In this document: positions 1-8,724 of the stretch, piece after piece
Layout of the letters: every line of letters starts with the position of its first letter
How positions within the stretch are numbered: position 1 is the stretch's first letter
Source: an uncultured Candidatus Thioglobus sp.
GTDB taxonomy: Bacteria; Pseudomonadota; Gammaproteobacteria; PS1; Pseudothioglobaceae
Reading direction: 5' to 3'
Assembly (NCBI GenBank): GCA_905182815.1
Contig: CAJJCX010000001.1
Span: 310,001-374,000, forward strand
DNA: 64,000 nucleotides
Notes under the pieces: generated by a model
What the model saw: only the letters and a program-made list of their open reading frames with translations
Database searches by the model: none
What the model was told of the DNA's origin: nothing
Made by a program: the position numbers and the translations under genes

Positions 1-6
1 GACTTT

Positions 7-1434
7 ATGAATAAACTGCATTCGGATATTGGCCTAATAGGGCTTGGTGTAATGGGATCTAGTCTTGCTTTAAATATGGAGAGTAATGGCTACAGAGTCT
101 CTGTTCATAATCGCACGTCTCCACAAATAGATAATTTAATCAATAATAGATCAAAGAGTAATAATATTATTGGTTTCGCTAATCTTGAGGAGTTTGTAAG
201 TTCAATTGAAAAGCCTCGTAAAATTATGCTAATGGTCGTTGCGGGCACTGTTGTTGATGACTACATTAATAAACTTATTCCTCTTATCGACAAAGGCGAC
301 ATCATTATTGATGGTGGCAACTCTCATTACCCCGACACTATTAGAAGAACTAAAGAGCTAGAAGACAAAGGCTTTCAGTTTATTGGTGCTGGCGTCTCTG
401 GAGGTGAAGAGGGTGCTCTAAAGGGCCCTTCAATCATGCCAGGAGGCTCAGTATCTGCTTGGCCTGAAGTAAGAGGTATATTTCAGGCAATATCAGCCAA
501 GGTTGAGGGTAACGAGCCTTGTTGTGACTGGATAGGTGAAGATGGCTCTGGCCACTTTGTAAAAATGGTCCATAACGGCATTGAGTATGGTGATATGCAG
601 CTTATTTGTGAAGCTTACCAAATCATGAAAGATGTCTTGGATATGTCGAACGATGAAATGCATCAAGTATTCAAAAAGTGGAACGAGGGTGAGCTTAGTA
701 GCTATCTAATCGAAATCACTGCAGACATAGTTAAATTTAAAGATAAAGATGGGACTTATCTTGTTGATAATATTTTAGATGCGGCGGGTCAAAAAGGAAC
801 CGGTAAGTGGACTGCAACGGTTGCCCTTGAACTTGGTACTCCTCTTACGCTAATTGGAGAGGCGGTATTTTCAAGATACCTTTCATCCATTAAGCAAGAG
901 CGCATCCAGGCATCAAAGTTGTTAAGTGGCCCAAGCCTTGCTTTTGAAGGTAACAAGGAGCAAGTTCTCAATGATATTCATGATGCACTATATGCTTCAA
1001 AGATTGTTTCTTATGCCCAAGGATATGCCTTACTAACAAAGGCAGCTAAAGAATTTAATTGGAATTTAAATTACGGCGGCATTGCTCTTATGTGGCGCGG
1101 AGGCTGCATCATTCGCTCGGCTTTCTTAACTAAAATTAAAGATGCGTATGACGCTAATTCTGAGTTGCAAAATTTATTGTTAGATCCTTTTTTTAAAGAT
1201 AAGATTAATAAATCTCAAGATGGCTGGCGCCGAGTTTGCTCATTAGCAATTAGTCATGGCGTGCCAATACCTGCAATGACCTCCTCTCTGTCATATTTTG
1301 ACGGTTATAGAGCAGAGAGGCTGCCAGCAAACCTGCTTCAAGCTCAGCGCGATTATTTCGGTGCTCACACCTATGAGCGGCTAGATGCAAAAAAAGGTGA
1401 ATTTTTTCATACTGAGTGGATCAAGGGCAATTAA
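7..1434 (+). CDS. gnd: 6-phosphogluconate dehydrogenase (decarboxylating)
   Basis: This cytosolic enzyme converts 6-phosphogluconate and NADP+ to ribulose 5-phosphate, CO2 and NADPH, the last oxidative step of the pentose phosphate pathway. The 475-residue length fits the long bacterial form. The N-terminal dinucleotide fold carries IGLGVMGSS at about residues 11-19, the substrate motif GGNSHYPDT lies near residue 103, and the catalytic KMVHNGIEYGD segment has its Lys at about residue 186. The start ATG lies six bases into the window, so its promoter and ribosome site cannot be judged. The stop is two bases before zwf, and gnd-zwf-pgl form one operon that covers the whole oxidative branch and supplies NADPH. 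Confidence 0.97.
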   Translation: MNKLHSDIGLIGLGVMGSSLALNMESNGYRVSVHNRTSPQIDNLINNRSKSNNIIGFANLEEFVSSIEKPRKIMLMVVAGTVVDDYINKLIPLIDKGDIIIDGGNSHYPDTIRRTKELEDKGFQFIGAGVSGGEEGALKGPSIMPGGSVSAWPEVRGIFQAISAKVEGNEPCCDWIGEDGSGHFVKMVHNGIEYGDMQLICEAYQIMKDVLDMSNDEMHQVFKKWNEGELSSYLIEITADIVKFKDKDGTYLVDNILDAAGQKGTGKWTATVALELGTPLTLIGEAVFSRYLSSIKQERIQASKLLSGPSLAFEGNKEQVLNDIHDALYASKIVSYAQGYALLTKAAKEFNWNLNYGGIALMWRGGCIIRSAFLTKIKDAYDANSELQNLLLDPFFKDKINKSQDGWRRVCSLAISHGVPIPAMTSSLSYFDGYRAERLPANLLQAQRDYFGAHTYERLDAKKGEFFHTEWIKGN

Positions 1435-1436
1435 TT

Positions 1437-2900
1437 ATGAAGCCTGAAGCTGCTATAAAAATTAAAAGCTTTGTGCTTTTTGGGGCCCTAGGGGATCTAT
1501 CTATTCGTAAGTTAATACCTGCCTGGTATTATCTAGAGCGTGACCATATGCTTGATGATGGTTTGCAGATTTTAGGTGTTGGAAGGCAGGTGCTAACGAA
1601 GTCTCAGTTCAAAGAAAAAGTAAACAATGCTCTGAGCACTAATGTCTCAGATGAGTACTTAGACGTTGATATTATTTCTAAGCTTTTGAATCGCTTTGAT
1701 TACTGTTGCTGTGATCTTCAGAATCCTAATAGTTACCAAGTGCTAAGCTTAAGTCTTAAGGAATGGAGTAAGCCAGTCGCTTACTATTTAGCAATCTCCC
1801 CAAAGCTTTTTGAAAGTGTTTTTGATGGCCTAAATAGCGAACAAATAATAACCAGTTCATGCAGAATTATTGTTGAGAAACCTATTGGGTATGATCTTGA
1901 GTCTTCTAAGGACATTAATGCCAAACTTTTAAAGCACTTTAATGAGTCTCAAATTTATCGAATTGATCACTATCTAGGAAAAGAAACAGTGCAAAACCTT
2001 ATCACTCTTCGGTTTGCAAATTCATTGTTTTCAAGTCAATGGAACAGTAAGGGTATTGATTATATTGAGATAACTGCCGCAGAATCTGTTGGTATTGAGG
2101 ACCGTTGGGGGTATTTTGATGGAATGGGGCAGCTAAGGGATATGGTGCAAAGCCATCTTCTTCAGTTGCTATGCCTGATAACAATGGAGCCACCCAACCG
2201 CCTTAATGATCAGAGCATTCGCTCAGAGAAGGTTAAGGTTCTTGAAGCTTTAAAACCGATTAATAAGGAAGGGATTGAGTCGAATTTTGTTTCTGCGCAA
2301 TATACCGATGGTAAAAATAAACTTGCCTATATTGATGAAGAGGGTGCAGACGTAACAAGTGATACTGAGACTTTTGTAAGCATTAAGGCAGAAATACAGA
2401 ACTGGCGATGGAAAGGGGTTCCTTTCTACTTAAGAACTGGCAAAAGAATGAAAAGTAAAATGACGCAAATTGTTATTCATTTTAAATCTGATGGGCACTA
2501 TATTTTTGATCAAGACAGTGAAAGTTTAAAAGGTAACACCTTAATTATCAGTTTGCATCCTTCTGAAAGTATCTCTTTGCAGGTTTTTACTAAGCCCCAC
2601 GGCGTTGACAAGCACTCAACTTTAAGATCTGACCCTATGAGCCTAGATTTTATAAAAACTCAAAAATTACTCAATATTCCAAGCGGCTATCAAAGTCTCT
2701 TGATGGATATTCTCAATGGTAATCAGAGTTTATTTCTCTGTAAAGAAGAGGTCGAGCTTGCCTGGCAGTGGTGTGATAATGCTTTAGAAGCCCACAAAAA
2801 ATCAAATCAAGAGCTTTATTTCTATCCTGCGGGAACTAATGGACCTAAGGAGAGTGAGCTACTTATTCAGAGCAACGGACATGAATGGCATGAGGAGTAG
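1437..2900 (+). CDS. zwf: glucose-6-phosphate 1-dehydrogenase
   Basis: The enzyme oxidises glucose 6-phosphate to 6-phosphogluconolactone with NADP+. The 487-residue product has the nucleotide-binding GALGDLSIRK near residues 15-24 and the family signature RIDHYLGKE at about residues 175-183, which holds the substrate-binding Lys and catalytic His. I chose the ATG at 1437, two bases after the gnd stop, over an in-frame GTG at 1416 inside gnd, because homologues begin close to the Rossmann segment. The gene overlaps the start of pgl, consistent with translational coupling. Nothing unusual is seen apart from the gnd-first gene order. Confidence 0.97.
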   Translation: MKPEAAIKIKSFVLFGALGDLSIRKLIPAWYYLERDHMLDDGLQILGVGRQVLTKSQFKEKVNNALSTNVSDEYLDVDIISKLLNRFDYCCCDLQNPNSYQVLSLSLKEWSKPVAYYLAISPKLFESVFDGLNSEQIITSSCRIIVEKPIGYDLESSKDINAKLLKHFNESQIYRIDHYLGKETVQNLITLRFANSLFSSQWNSKGIDYIEITAAESVGIEDRWGYFDGMGQLRDMVQSHLLQLLCLITMEPPNRLNDQSIRSEKVKVLEALKPINKEGIESNFVSAQYTDGKNKLAYIDEEGADVTSDTETFVSIKAEIQNWRWKGVPFYLRTGKRMKSKMTQIVIHFKSDGHYIFDQDSESLKGNTLIISLHPSESISLQVFTKPHGVDKHSTLRSDPMSLDFIKTQKLLNIPSGYQSLLMDILNGNQSLFLCKEEVELAWQWCDNALEAHKKSNQELYFYPAGTNGPKESELLIQSNGHEWHEE

Positions 2901-3609
2901 TAAAACTTATTATTTGCCCGATTCTGTTGACTTTTATAGTACAAACAATAGTGAATCATTGGCTATAGATTTATCTCAAAGTATTGGTGAAATTTTAGCT
3001 GAAGCAATCAAAAAAAGAGGTCGTGCAAGTATTGCTGTTTCTGGAGGAAGTACGCCTATTCCTCTTTTTAAAGAGTTTTCGTTGTTAAATATTGATTGGA
3101 AAAAAGTAGATTTAACATTAGTTGATGATCGATGGGTTGACCCTAAGAATACTGATAGTAACGAATTGCTTGTGAGAACGCATCTTATAAAAAATAAAGC
3201 ATCCAAGGTCAATTTTATTCCGTTAAAAAATGACTCCAAAACAGCTAAAGATGGTCAAAAAAATAGTGAAGAGATGTTAAAAAATATCACGCTTCCTTTT
3301 GACGTTATTGTTTTAGGTATGGGCTCTGATGGACATACTGCATCTCTTTTTCCTTGCTCAGATGAGCTTTCTGACGGGATGAATCTAAATAATTTAAACT
3401 GTTTGATTTCAACTTCTCCAAAAACTGCGCCTTATGAGCGCTTAAGCCTTACTGCAAGGGTGATTATTGATGCTAAAAATGTTTTTCTGCATCTGAATGG
3501 GTCCAGCAAGCTCCACACTCTAGAAAGCGCAATGGAGTATAAAGATTCAAGCAAAATGCCAATCTATACTTTTTTAGAAAATGGACTTAGCATCTACTGG
3601 AGTCCTTAA
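2881..3609 (+). CDS. pgl: 6-phosphogluconolactonase
   Basis: The predicted role is hydrolysis of 6-phosphoglucono-1,5-lactone between the Zwf and Gnd steps. The 242-residue protein belongs to the NagB/DevB fold group: it has AVSGGSTP in the N-terminal third, the LVDDRWVD segment, and GMGSDGHTASLFP near residue 146, which are the standard signatures. I take the ATG at 2881, within the end of zwf (20-base overlap); an ATG at 2890 is an alternative. Its position directly after zwf supports the 6-phosphogluconolactonase reading over glucosamine-6-phosphate deaminase. It is the last gene of the pentose phosphate run before a 94-base gap. Confidence 0.93.
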   Translation: MNGMRSSKTYYLPDSVDFYSTNNSESLAIDLSQSIGEILAEAIKKRGRASIAVSGGSTPIPLFKEFSLLNIDWKKVDLTLVDDRWVDPKNTDSNELLVRTHLIKNKASKVNFIPLKNDSKTAKDGQKNSEEMLKNITLPFDVIVLGMGSDGHTASLFPCSDELSDGMNLNNLNCLISTSPKTAPYERLSLTARVIIDAKNVFLHLNGSSKLHTLESAMEYKDSSKMPIYTFLENGLSIYWSP

Positions 3610-3703
3610 ATAATTTTATTTTAAGTTGTCTGCCATAATGCACTTTATTTTTTGAAAAAGCAATGGATAATAATGTGTTTATAGTTAAATTTAAAACCCA
3701 CTT

Positions 3704-4039
3704 ATGAAAATTAATAATATTGACGGCGAAGTTGTTAAAGATAATGAAACTTATATTCTTAAGGATAACACCTCACTAAATAACTTTGTAATAAGCTCAA
3801 CAACACTTCATGCTGGTAAATCAACAAAAGGCCACAGCCATGCTGGTAAAGAAGAGGTTTACATGATTATGAGTGGAAGTGGAAAAATGGATCTTGATGA
3901 TAAGACTATACTAATCGAGGGTGGCGATATGGTTCTGATTGAGGATGGCGTTTTTCATCGGGTTCATAATTTGGGCGAAGATGATTTGTATATGGTTTGT
4001 ATATTTGATGGAGAGCGTGAAAATGTTTATAAAACCTAA
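3704..4039 (+). CDS. small cupin-domain protein
   Basis: This is a 111-residue single-domain cupin. The first metal motif is visible as HSHAGKEEV (two His and a Glu) at about residues 43-51, and the second as GDMVLIEDGVFHRVHN near residues 72-87, so a metal-binding beta barrel is expected. The cupin_2 family has many activities and the sequence does not tell which. It sits between pgl and a glucokinase remnant in a sugar-phosphate cluster, so an isomerase-like or sugar-binding role is conceivable, but it lacks recognisable signatures of the cupin phosphoglucose isomerases. It has its own 94-base upstream gap. Confidence 0.75.
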   Translation: MKINNIDGEVVKDNETYILKDNTSLNNFVISSTTLHAGKSTKGHSHAGKEEVYMIMSGSGKMDLDDKTILIEGGDMVLIEDGVFHRVHNLGEDDLYMVCIFDGERENVYKT

Positions 4040-4044
4040 CTATT

Positions 4045-5025
4045 GCTGGAGACTGTAACCATCAGCAAGCAGTCTTATAATTTGGTTGGTGATATAGGCG
4101 CAACTAATGCAAGGTTTGCTCTTGTGGCTCCTGGCTCGTCAGACTATCGAATAACATCAGACGCTTAAATGTGACAGATTTTGATAACAGTTCAGAGCGC
4201 AATCAGTTTTTACATATCTTCGTTCTTTAGAGCTTGACATTGTTTCAGCATGCTTAGCCTACGGCAGGTACAGCCCACTTAGACGTCTTTAAGCCTGCTA
4301 ATAACCACTGGGCTATTAAACAAGTCAGATGTCGCTTCAGCTTTGAATGGATGACTCAGGTTAATTGGATTAATGACTTTTCAGCCCAAGCTCTTGCAAC
4401 TACAACTCTTACTGATAACGATGTTATTGCTTTAATCAGGGCTATGTGAGCCTGAAAGAGTCAGGTTGGTTATAGGTCCTGGGACTGGTCTAGGAATTTG
4501 TGGTGTTAATCAGTCTAATTCGGGCTGGCTTCCAATTCAGGTGAAGGCGGTCATTCAGATTTTGCACCAAACTCTAGTCTTAGAAATTGAAATATTGAAC
4601 TTTACTACTAAAACAATTTGGCCATGTTGCAGTTGAGCGAATATTGTCTGGGCCAGGTATTGTTAATTTGTATAAAGCTTTATGCCAAATTAATGGAAAG
4701 AAGAATTGTTTAATTCACCCTCTGAGATTACTTCTGCTGCAATAAAAGTTAATCCAGATGTCAATTGCCAAAGAAACACTCCACTTGTTTTGTCAAATAT
4801 TTGGCTCAGTCACTGGAAGTATTGCTTTATCAACAGGCTGCTTAGGCGGCATTTATATTACAAGCGATCTGGTAAGAAACTTTTTAGATTTCTTTATTGA
4901 TAGTGACTTTTTAAAAAGCTTTGAAGACTAAAGGGCGCTTAAGATATTATATGACTGATATTCCGATCTGTATATCAAAAAAAGAAAATCATGGGCCTAA
5001 TTGGATAGTCACTCTACCAAGCTAA
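4045..5025 (+). pseudogene. glk: glucokinase remnant with many frameshifts
   Basis: No long frame is open here, but translated pieces in alternating frames line up in order with proteobacterial glucokinase: an N-terminal NLVGDIGATNARFAL (about 4080-4125), a WINDFSAQALA segment near 4369, VIGPGTGLGICG near 4470, GEGGHSDFAP near 4541, ERILSGPGIVNLY near 4637, GSVTGSIALSTG near 4807 and a C-terminal piece ending at a stop at 5025. I count roughly eight to ten frame changes plus in-frame stops in about 1 kb. No good start codon is seen at the front. The gene would have fed glucose into the adjacent zwf pathway. Decay is likely, although indel-type sequence errors occur elsewhere in the window. 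Confidence 0.85.
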
Positions 5026-5069
5026 ACTAAGTTTATAAGCAGCATTTTATTTAATGTCTAGGGCCGTCT

Positions 5070-5417
5070 TCATAGAAGGATCTGCGCAATCTCATCTCGT
5101 GATCCAAAGTAGTTTGCCACTTTAATTTCTAAACCTGGACTACCCTCAGAGGCCTCAGTAATTTCATTAGGTATATCTCTGGTGATGTGAACCCCAGCAG
5201 ATAGGAAATAAGGCAATATTGTAACTTTAGTTGCGCCTAGTTCAGTGCACTCTTTAATTGCTTCTGGAATAGAGGGTGAGGCGAACTCCAAGAAGGCAGG
5301 CATTACTTTGTCAAATTCTTTCGGTTCTAATGTCGAAATTTTTTCTGATAAAGATTCAATCTCAATGTTTGATTCTTCTCTTCTGCTGCCGTGGGCAACT
5401 AGTAATAATATATGCAT
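5070..5417 (-). CDS. CbiX/SirB-type sirohydrochlorin chelatase-like protein
   Basis: This 115-residue protein belongs to the short CbiX family, which inserts metal (Fe2+ for siroheme, or Co2+) into sirohydrochlorin; the short forms act as homodimers. The metal and tetrapyrrole ligand His9 is in VAHGSRR and a second conserved His77 is in LSAGVHITRDIP. I start at the ATG at 5417, because the 15 residues upstream in the same frame are rich in Tyr and Phe and are not part of the family. It is divergent from hemH, which makes a tetrapyrrole role coherent. A siroheme role for sulfite reduction is likely but inferred. Confidence 0.85.
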   Translation of the reverse strand: MHILLLVAHGSRREESNIEIESLSEKISTLEPKEFDKVMPAFLEFASPSIPEAIKECTELGATKVTILPYFLSAGVHITRDIPNEITEASEGSPGLEIKVANYFGSRDEIAQILL

Positions 5418-5545
5418 ATTTTTTATATAATAATGAAAGTCGTAATATGTAAATAACCACAATAGATATAGATAACATGTTTTACAGTGAAAGGCACTTT
5501 ATAGGGTATCTTATCACCTTGAAAAAATAAATTTGAGAGACTAAA

Positions 5546-6577
5546 TTGTACCAATGTACTTCAATACACGAATCTGCAAGTGAGGCAAAAATTGGGATTC
5601 TTTTGTCTAATTTGGGAACTCCTGATGCACCTACGAAGAAGGCAGTTAAGCCCTATTTACGGCAGTTTTTATCAGATACAAGGGTTATTGAGCCTCCTCC
5701 TCCTCGCTGGATTTGGAAAATTATATTAAATGGGGTAATTCTTAACTTAAGACCAAGAAAATCAGCGAAGGCCTATCAAACTGTTTGGGATACGCATGGA
5801 AAAGGATCACCGCTTCTATCAATTGCAAAAAAACAAAAAAATGCAATAGCAACAGAGCTTGAGAAGCTTGCACCTGGTAAGTTTGCTGTGTCTTTAGGTA
5901 TGAGCTATGGAAATCCATCAATGGGCTCTGCACTAAACGAGCTTGAGGCTCAGGGATGTAATAATATTATCATCTTACCTTTATATCCTCAATATGCTGG
6001 GGCATCAACTGGTTCAGTTTTTGATGCAGCTGCTAGAGAGCTGATGAACTGGAGAAATGTTCCTGACTTAAGGTTTATTAGTAGCTACAGTAAAGAAGAT
6101 TTATATATTGAAGCTTTAGCTAATAGTGTTAAAGAATATCAAGCAGCTCATGGTAAGCCCGATCTCCTTTTAATGTCATACCACGGAATACCTAAGCGCT
6201 ACTTTGATAAGGGAGATAACTACCCATGTCAGTGCTGCAAAACTACGTTTCTTTTGGCCTCTAAGTTAAATTTAAAGCCTAATGAATATACTATGACATT
6301 CCAATCTAGACTAGGTGCTGGCGAATGGATGAAGGAATATACTGATAAAACATTAAAGGCACTTCCAGCCAAAGGCGTGAAAAATGTTCAAGTTATCTGT
6401 CCTGGTTTTTCTGCAGATTGTCTTGAGACGATTGAAGAGATTAGTGAAGAAAATCATGATTACTTTATGGAGTCAGGCGGTGAAAAATTTGGCTATATTC
6501 CAGCGCTTAATGACAGAAAAGACCACATTGAATTCCTAACACAGCTTCTACTAAAAAATGCAGTAGGGTGGATGTAA
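5546..6577 (+). CDS. hemH: ferrochelatase
   Basis: Ferrochelatase inserts Fe2+ into protoporphyrin IX, the last step of heme synthesis, at the inner face of the cytoplasmic membrane. The 343-residue product matches the family along its length: GILLSNLGTPDAP near the N terminus, LGMSYGNPS, the catalytic His213 in MSYHGIPKRYF, and the PGFSADCLETIEEI signature near residue 290. The start is a TTG at 5546 preceded by GAGAG; the nearby ATG at 5554 is in another frame. The gene is followed after four bases by an epimerase, so the two are probably cotranscribed. Confidence 0.95.
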   Translation: MYQCTSIHESASEAKIGILLSNLGTPDAPTKKAVKPYLRQFLSDTRVIEPPPPRWIWKIILNGVILNLRPRKSAKAYQTVWDTHGKGSPLLSIAKKQKNAIATELEKLAPGKFAVSLGMSYGNPSMGSALNELEAQGCNNIIILPLYPQYAGASTGSVFDAAARELMNWRNVPDLRFISSYSKEDLYIEALANSVKEYQAAHGKPDLLLMSYHGIPKRYFDKGDNYPCQCCKTTFLLASKLNLKPNEYTMTFQSRLGAGEWMKEYTDKTLKALPAKGVKNVQVICPGFSADCLETIEEISEENHDYFMESGGEKFGYIPALNDRKDHIEFLTQLLLKNAVGWM

Positions 6578-6581
6578 TAAG

Positions 6582-7424
6582 ATGAAGATTGTCATTTTTG
6601 GTGGCTCGGGATTGATTGGTAAAGCGCTTGCAAAAAATCTTTCAGCTAGTCATGAAGTTCAGTGCTTAAATAGAAGTGCTTTCAAATCTATAGATACTTT
6701 GTCATTGTCATTAAAAGATAGTGATCTTGTTATTCAACTGTCTGGATCGACTATTGCAAAGCGATGGACTAAGAGTCATCTAAAAGAAGTTTGGGAGAGT
6801 AGAGTCGATACTACTCAAATGCTCTCAAAAGCAATAAGCATGATGACAACCAAGCCAAAGGTTATGTGCGCTTCAGGGGTTAGTTTTTATCCTGAGTCAG
6901 ATTGCAGTAACCCTCACTCTGAGAATGGCTTAAGAGGCGAGGGTTATCTTACTGAGCTTTCTGTGGCATGGGAGAGCGCTGCAAAGTCAATCTCAGAAGA
7001 CACTATAATTTTAAGATTTGGGGTTGTTCTTTCAAGAAGTGGAGGCGCTTTTATGAAGCTTTATTGGCCTTATTTTTTTGGATTAGGCGGTCCAATTGCA
7101 AGTGGAAACCAATGTTTTTCTTGGATTCACATAAAAGATCTTGTAAGAGCTGTTAATTTTATTTTAAATAATCCACAAGCCAAGGGTGTGTATAACATTA
7201 CTGCGCCAGAGCCTATTCCTCAAAAGGTATTGGGTAAAGCTCTTGCTAGTGCTTTAAAAAGACCATTTTTAGTGCCGCTTTGGGAATGGCAGTTAAAACT
7301 ACTTTTTGGAAGTGGCTCACAAATATTGACAGAGAGTATATCTGTTATCCCAAAAAAAATACTTGAGGAAGGCTTCATTTTTGATTATCCAGATATTAAG
7401 AGTGCAATGGATGATCTTACTTAG
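6582..7424 (+). CDS. TIGR01777-family NAD-dependent epimerase/dehydratase
   Basis: This is a 280-residue short-chain-dehydrogenase-like protein of the YfcH/TIGR01777 type. The N terminus has the dinucleotide motif IFGGSGLIGKAL, and further on ILRFGVVLSRSGGA and the C-terminal DUF1731-like tail (GKALASALKRP onward) are typical. The substrate of the family is not established; relatives are annotated as sugar nucleotide epimerases. It starts four bases after hemH. A 140-base gap with a terminator-like hairpin separates it from the FKBP gene downstream. Confidence 0.88.
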   Translation: MKIVIFGGSGLIGKALAKNLSASHEVQCLNRSAFKSIDTLSLSLKDSDLVIQLSGSTIAKRWTKSHLKEVWESRVDTTQMLSKAISMMTTKPKVMCASGVSFYPESDCSNPHSENGLRGEGYLTELSVAWESAAKSISEDTIILRFGVVLSRSGGAFMKLYWPYFFGLGGPIASGNQCFSWIHIKDLVRAVNFILNNPQAKGVYNITAPEPIPQKVLGKALASALKRPFLVPLWEWQLKLLFGSGSQILTESISVIPKKILEEGFIFDYPDIKSAMDDLT

Positions 7425-7513
7425 TAAGATTTTTTAATGCTTTAGCCTGAAGTTTCTTTGGTATATGATAAAATATAATATTGAGATTCACCCTGTAACA
7501 AAGAATTACTTTT

Positions 7514-7543
7514 AGACTTTCCATCTTGGAGGGTCTTTTTTTT
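7514..7543 (+). terminator. intrinsic terminator or leader attenuator before the FKBP gene
   Basis: AGACTTTCC and GGAGGGTCT form a nine-pair stem with two G-U pairs around a five-base loop, followed by eight T residues. It lies about 90 bases after the epimerase stop but only about 21 bases before the FKBP start codon. A TATAAT hexamer at 7474-7479 would place a transcription start upstream of the hairpin, so it may act as a leader attenuator and not only as the end of the hemH transcript. Confidence 0.7.
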
Positions 7544-7564
7544 GTATTAAATTTTGGAGAAGAT

Positions 7565-8050
7565 ATGAAAGTAACTAAAGATAAAGTCGTTTCAATGCAT
7601 TACACCCTTAAGAATGATGCGGGAGACGTTATTGATTCGTCTGAAGGCAAAGAAACTATGGACTTCTTACAGGGTCATGGAAACATAATTCCAGGATTAG
7701 AGACAGCTTTAGAGGGCTCTAAGAAAGGCGATAAGGTTGAGGTTTCTATTGAGCCTGAAGAGGGTTATGGCCTTAAAATGGATGATGCAATTCAAGAAAT
7801 TCCAAGAACTGCCCTACAAGGAATTGATGAGGTAACTATTGGGATGCAGCTCCAATCTCAAGACCAAGATGGAAACCCTTTTGTTGTGACTGTTATTAAG
7901 CTGGATGACGAAAAGATTACTGTTGATGCAAACCATCCTTTGGCTGGAGAAACTCTTCACTTCTCAGTCTCTATTGAAGACGTTAGAGATGCATTGGAAG
8001 AGGAGGTTTCTCATGGACATGCTCACTCTGCTGGCGGACACTCCCACTAA
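7565..8050 (+). CDS. slyD: FKBP-type peptidyl-prolyl isomerase, SlyD-like
   Basis: This 161-residue protein catalyses cis-trans isomerisation at proline and acts as a folding chaperone in the cytosol. The FKBP half-domain (KDKVVSMHYTLKNDAGD and GHGNIIPGLE) encloses an IF chaperone insert, as in SlyD, and the C terminus is His-rich (HGHAHSAGGHSH), a nickel-binding feature that is short compared with E. coli SlyD. I choose the ATG at 7565, preceded by GGAGAAG, because an upstream in-frame TTG at 7526 lies inside the terminator hairpin. Confidence 0.92.
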   Translation: MKVTKDKVVSMHYTLKNDAGDVIDSSEGKETMDFLQGHGNIIPGLETALEGSKKGDKVEVSIEPEEGYGLKMDDAIQEIPRTALQGIDEVTIGMQLQSQDQDGNPFVVTVIKLDDEKITVDANHPLAGETLHFSVSIEDVRDALEEEVSHGHAHSAGGHSH

Positions 8051-8076
8051 ATAAATATGACTCTTAGCGGACTAAA

Positions 8077-8724
8077 GTGATTAATAAGATTGCTTGTCCG
8101 CTTTGTAAGACAACTAATAGCTCTAAATTCTATAAAGAGAAGTTTCGCGAATATTTACGCTGTTTAAGTTGTGATTTTGTTTTTGTTCCAAAAATGTATC
8201 ACCTCTCAGATGCTGAGGAAAAATCAAGATACGATACCCATAATAATGATCCTAATGATCATCGTTATCGCCACTTCTTATCCCAACTATTAGTGCCCCT
8301 TTTAGAAAGGATCCAACAAAAATCAAATGGCCTTGATTTCGGCTCAGGCCCTGGCCCAACGCTTTCTCTTATGCTTGAAGAATGTGGACACTCTGTGGAT
8401 CTCTATGACAAGTTCTATGCTAATGATATTTCTGTATTTGAGAAAAAGTATGACTTTATTACTGCTACTGAAGTAGTGGAGCACTTGAGTGAGCCTATGG
8501 CAGAGATAAGCAGACTTATTGAAATGCTTAATAATCAAGGTCACCTTGCTGTAATGACCCAAATATTAACCCCTCAAATTGACTTTAGCTCATGGTATTA
8601 CAAGAATGACCCATCTCATATAGGCTTTTTTACTAAAAAGTCGCTAAGTTTCTTAGCAAGCTATTTGAATATTGAGGTTTATTTTATTTCAGAAAGGGTG
8701 GTTTTCTTCCAAAAAAATAGTTAA
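8077..8724 (+). CDS. class I SAM-dependent methyltransferase with N-terminal zinc ribbon
   Basis: The 215-residue product starts with two CxxC pairs (CPLC at residues 7-10 and CLSC at 29-32), a zinc ribbon found at the front of many Methyltransf_23 proteins. It continues with a SAM-binding glycine motif, LDFGSGPGPT, and the post-motif DFITATEVVEHL. The methyl acceptor cannot be deduced. The start is a GTG at 8077, 26 bases after the FKBP stop; an ATG at 8057 reads only seven codons. The 3' end overlaps the convergent rsgA by four bases. Confidence 0.85.
   Translation: MINKIACPLCKTTNSSKFYKEKFREYLRCLSCDFVFVPKMYHLSDAEEKSRYDTHNNDPNDHRYRHFLSQLLVPLLERIQQKSNGLDFGSGPGPTLSLMLEECGHSVDLYDKFYANDISVFEKKYDFITATEVVEHLSEPMAEISRLIEMLNNQGHLAVMTQILTPQIDFSSWYYKNDPSHIGFFTKKSLSFLASYLNIEVYFISERVVFFQKNS

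Noticed and set aside
4706-4900. A 64-codon open frame between the cupin and CbiX-type genes.
   Set aside because: It is an out-of-frame piece running through the glucokinase remnant; its own translation resembles no protein and it includes a region where another frame encodes a glucokinase motif.
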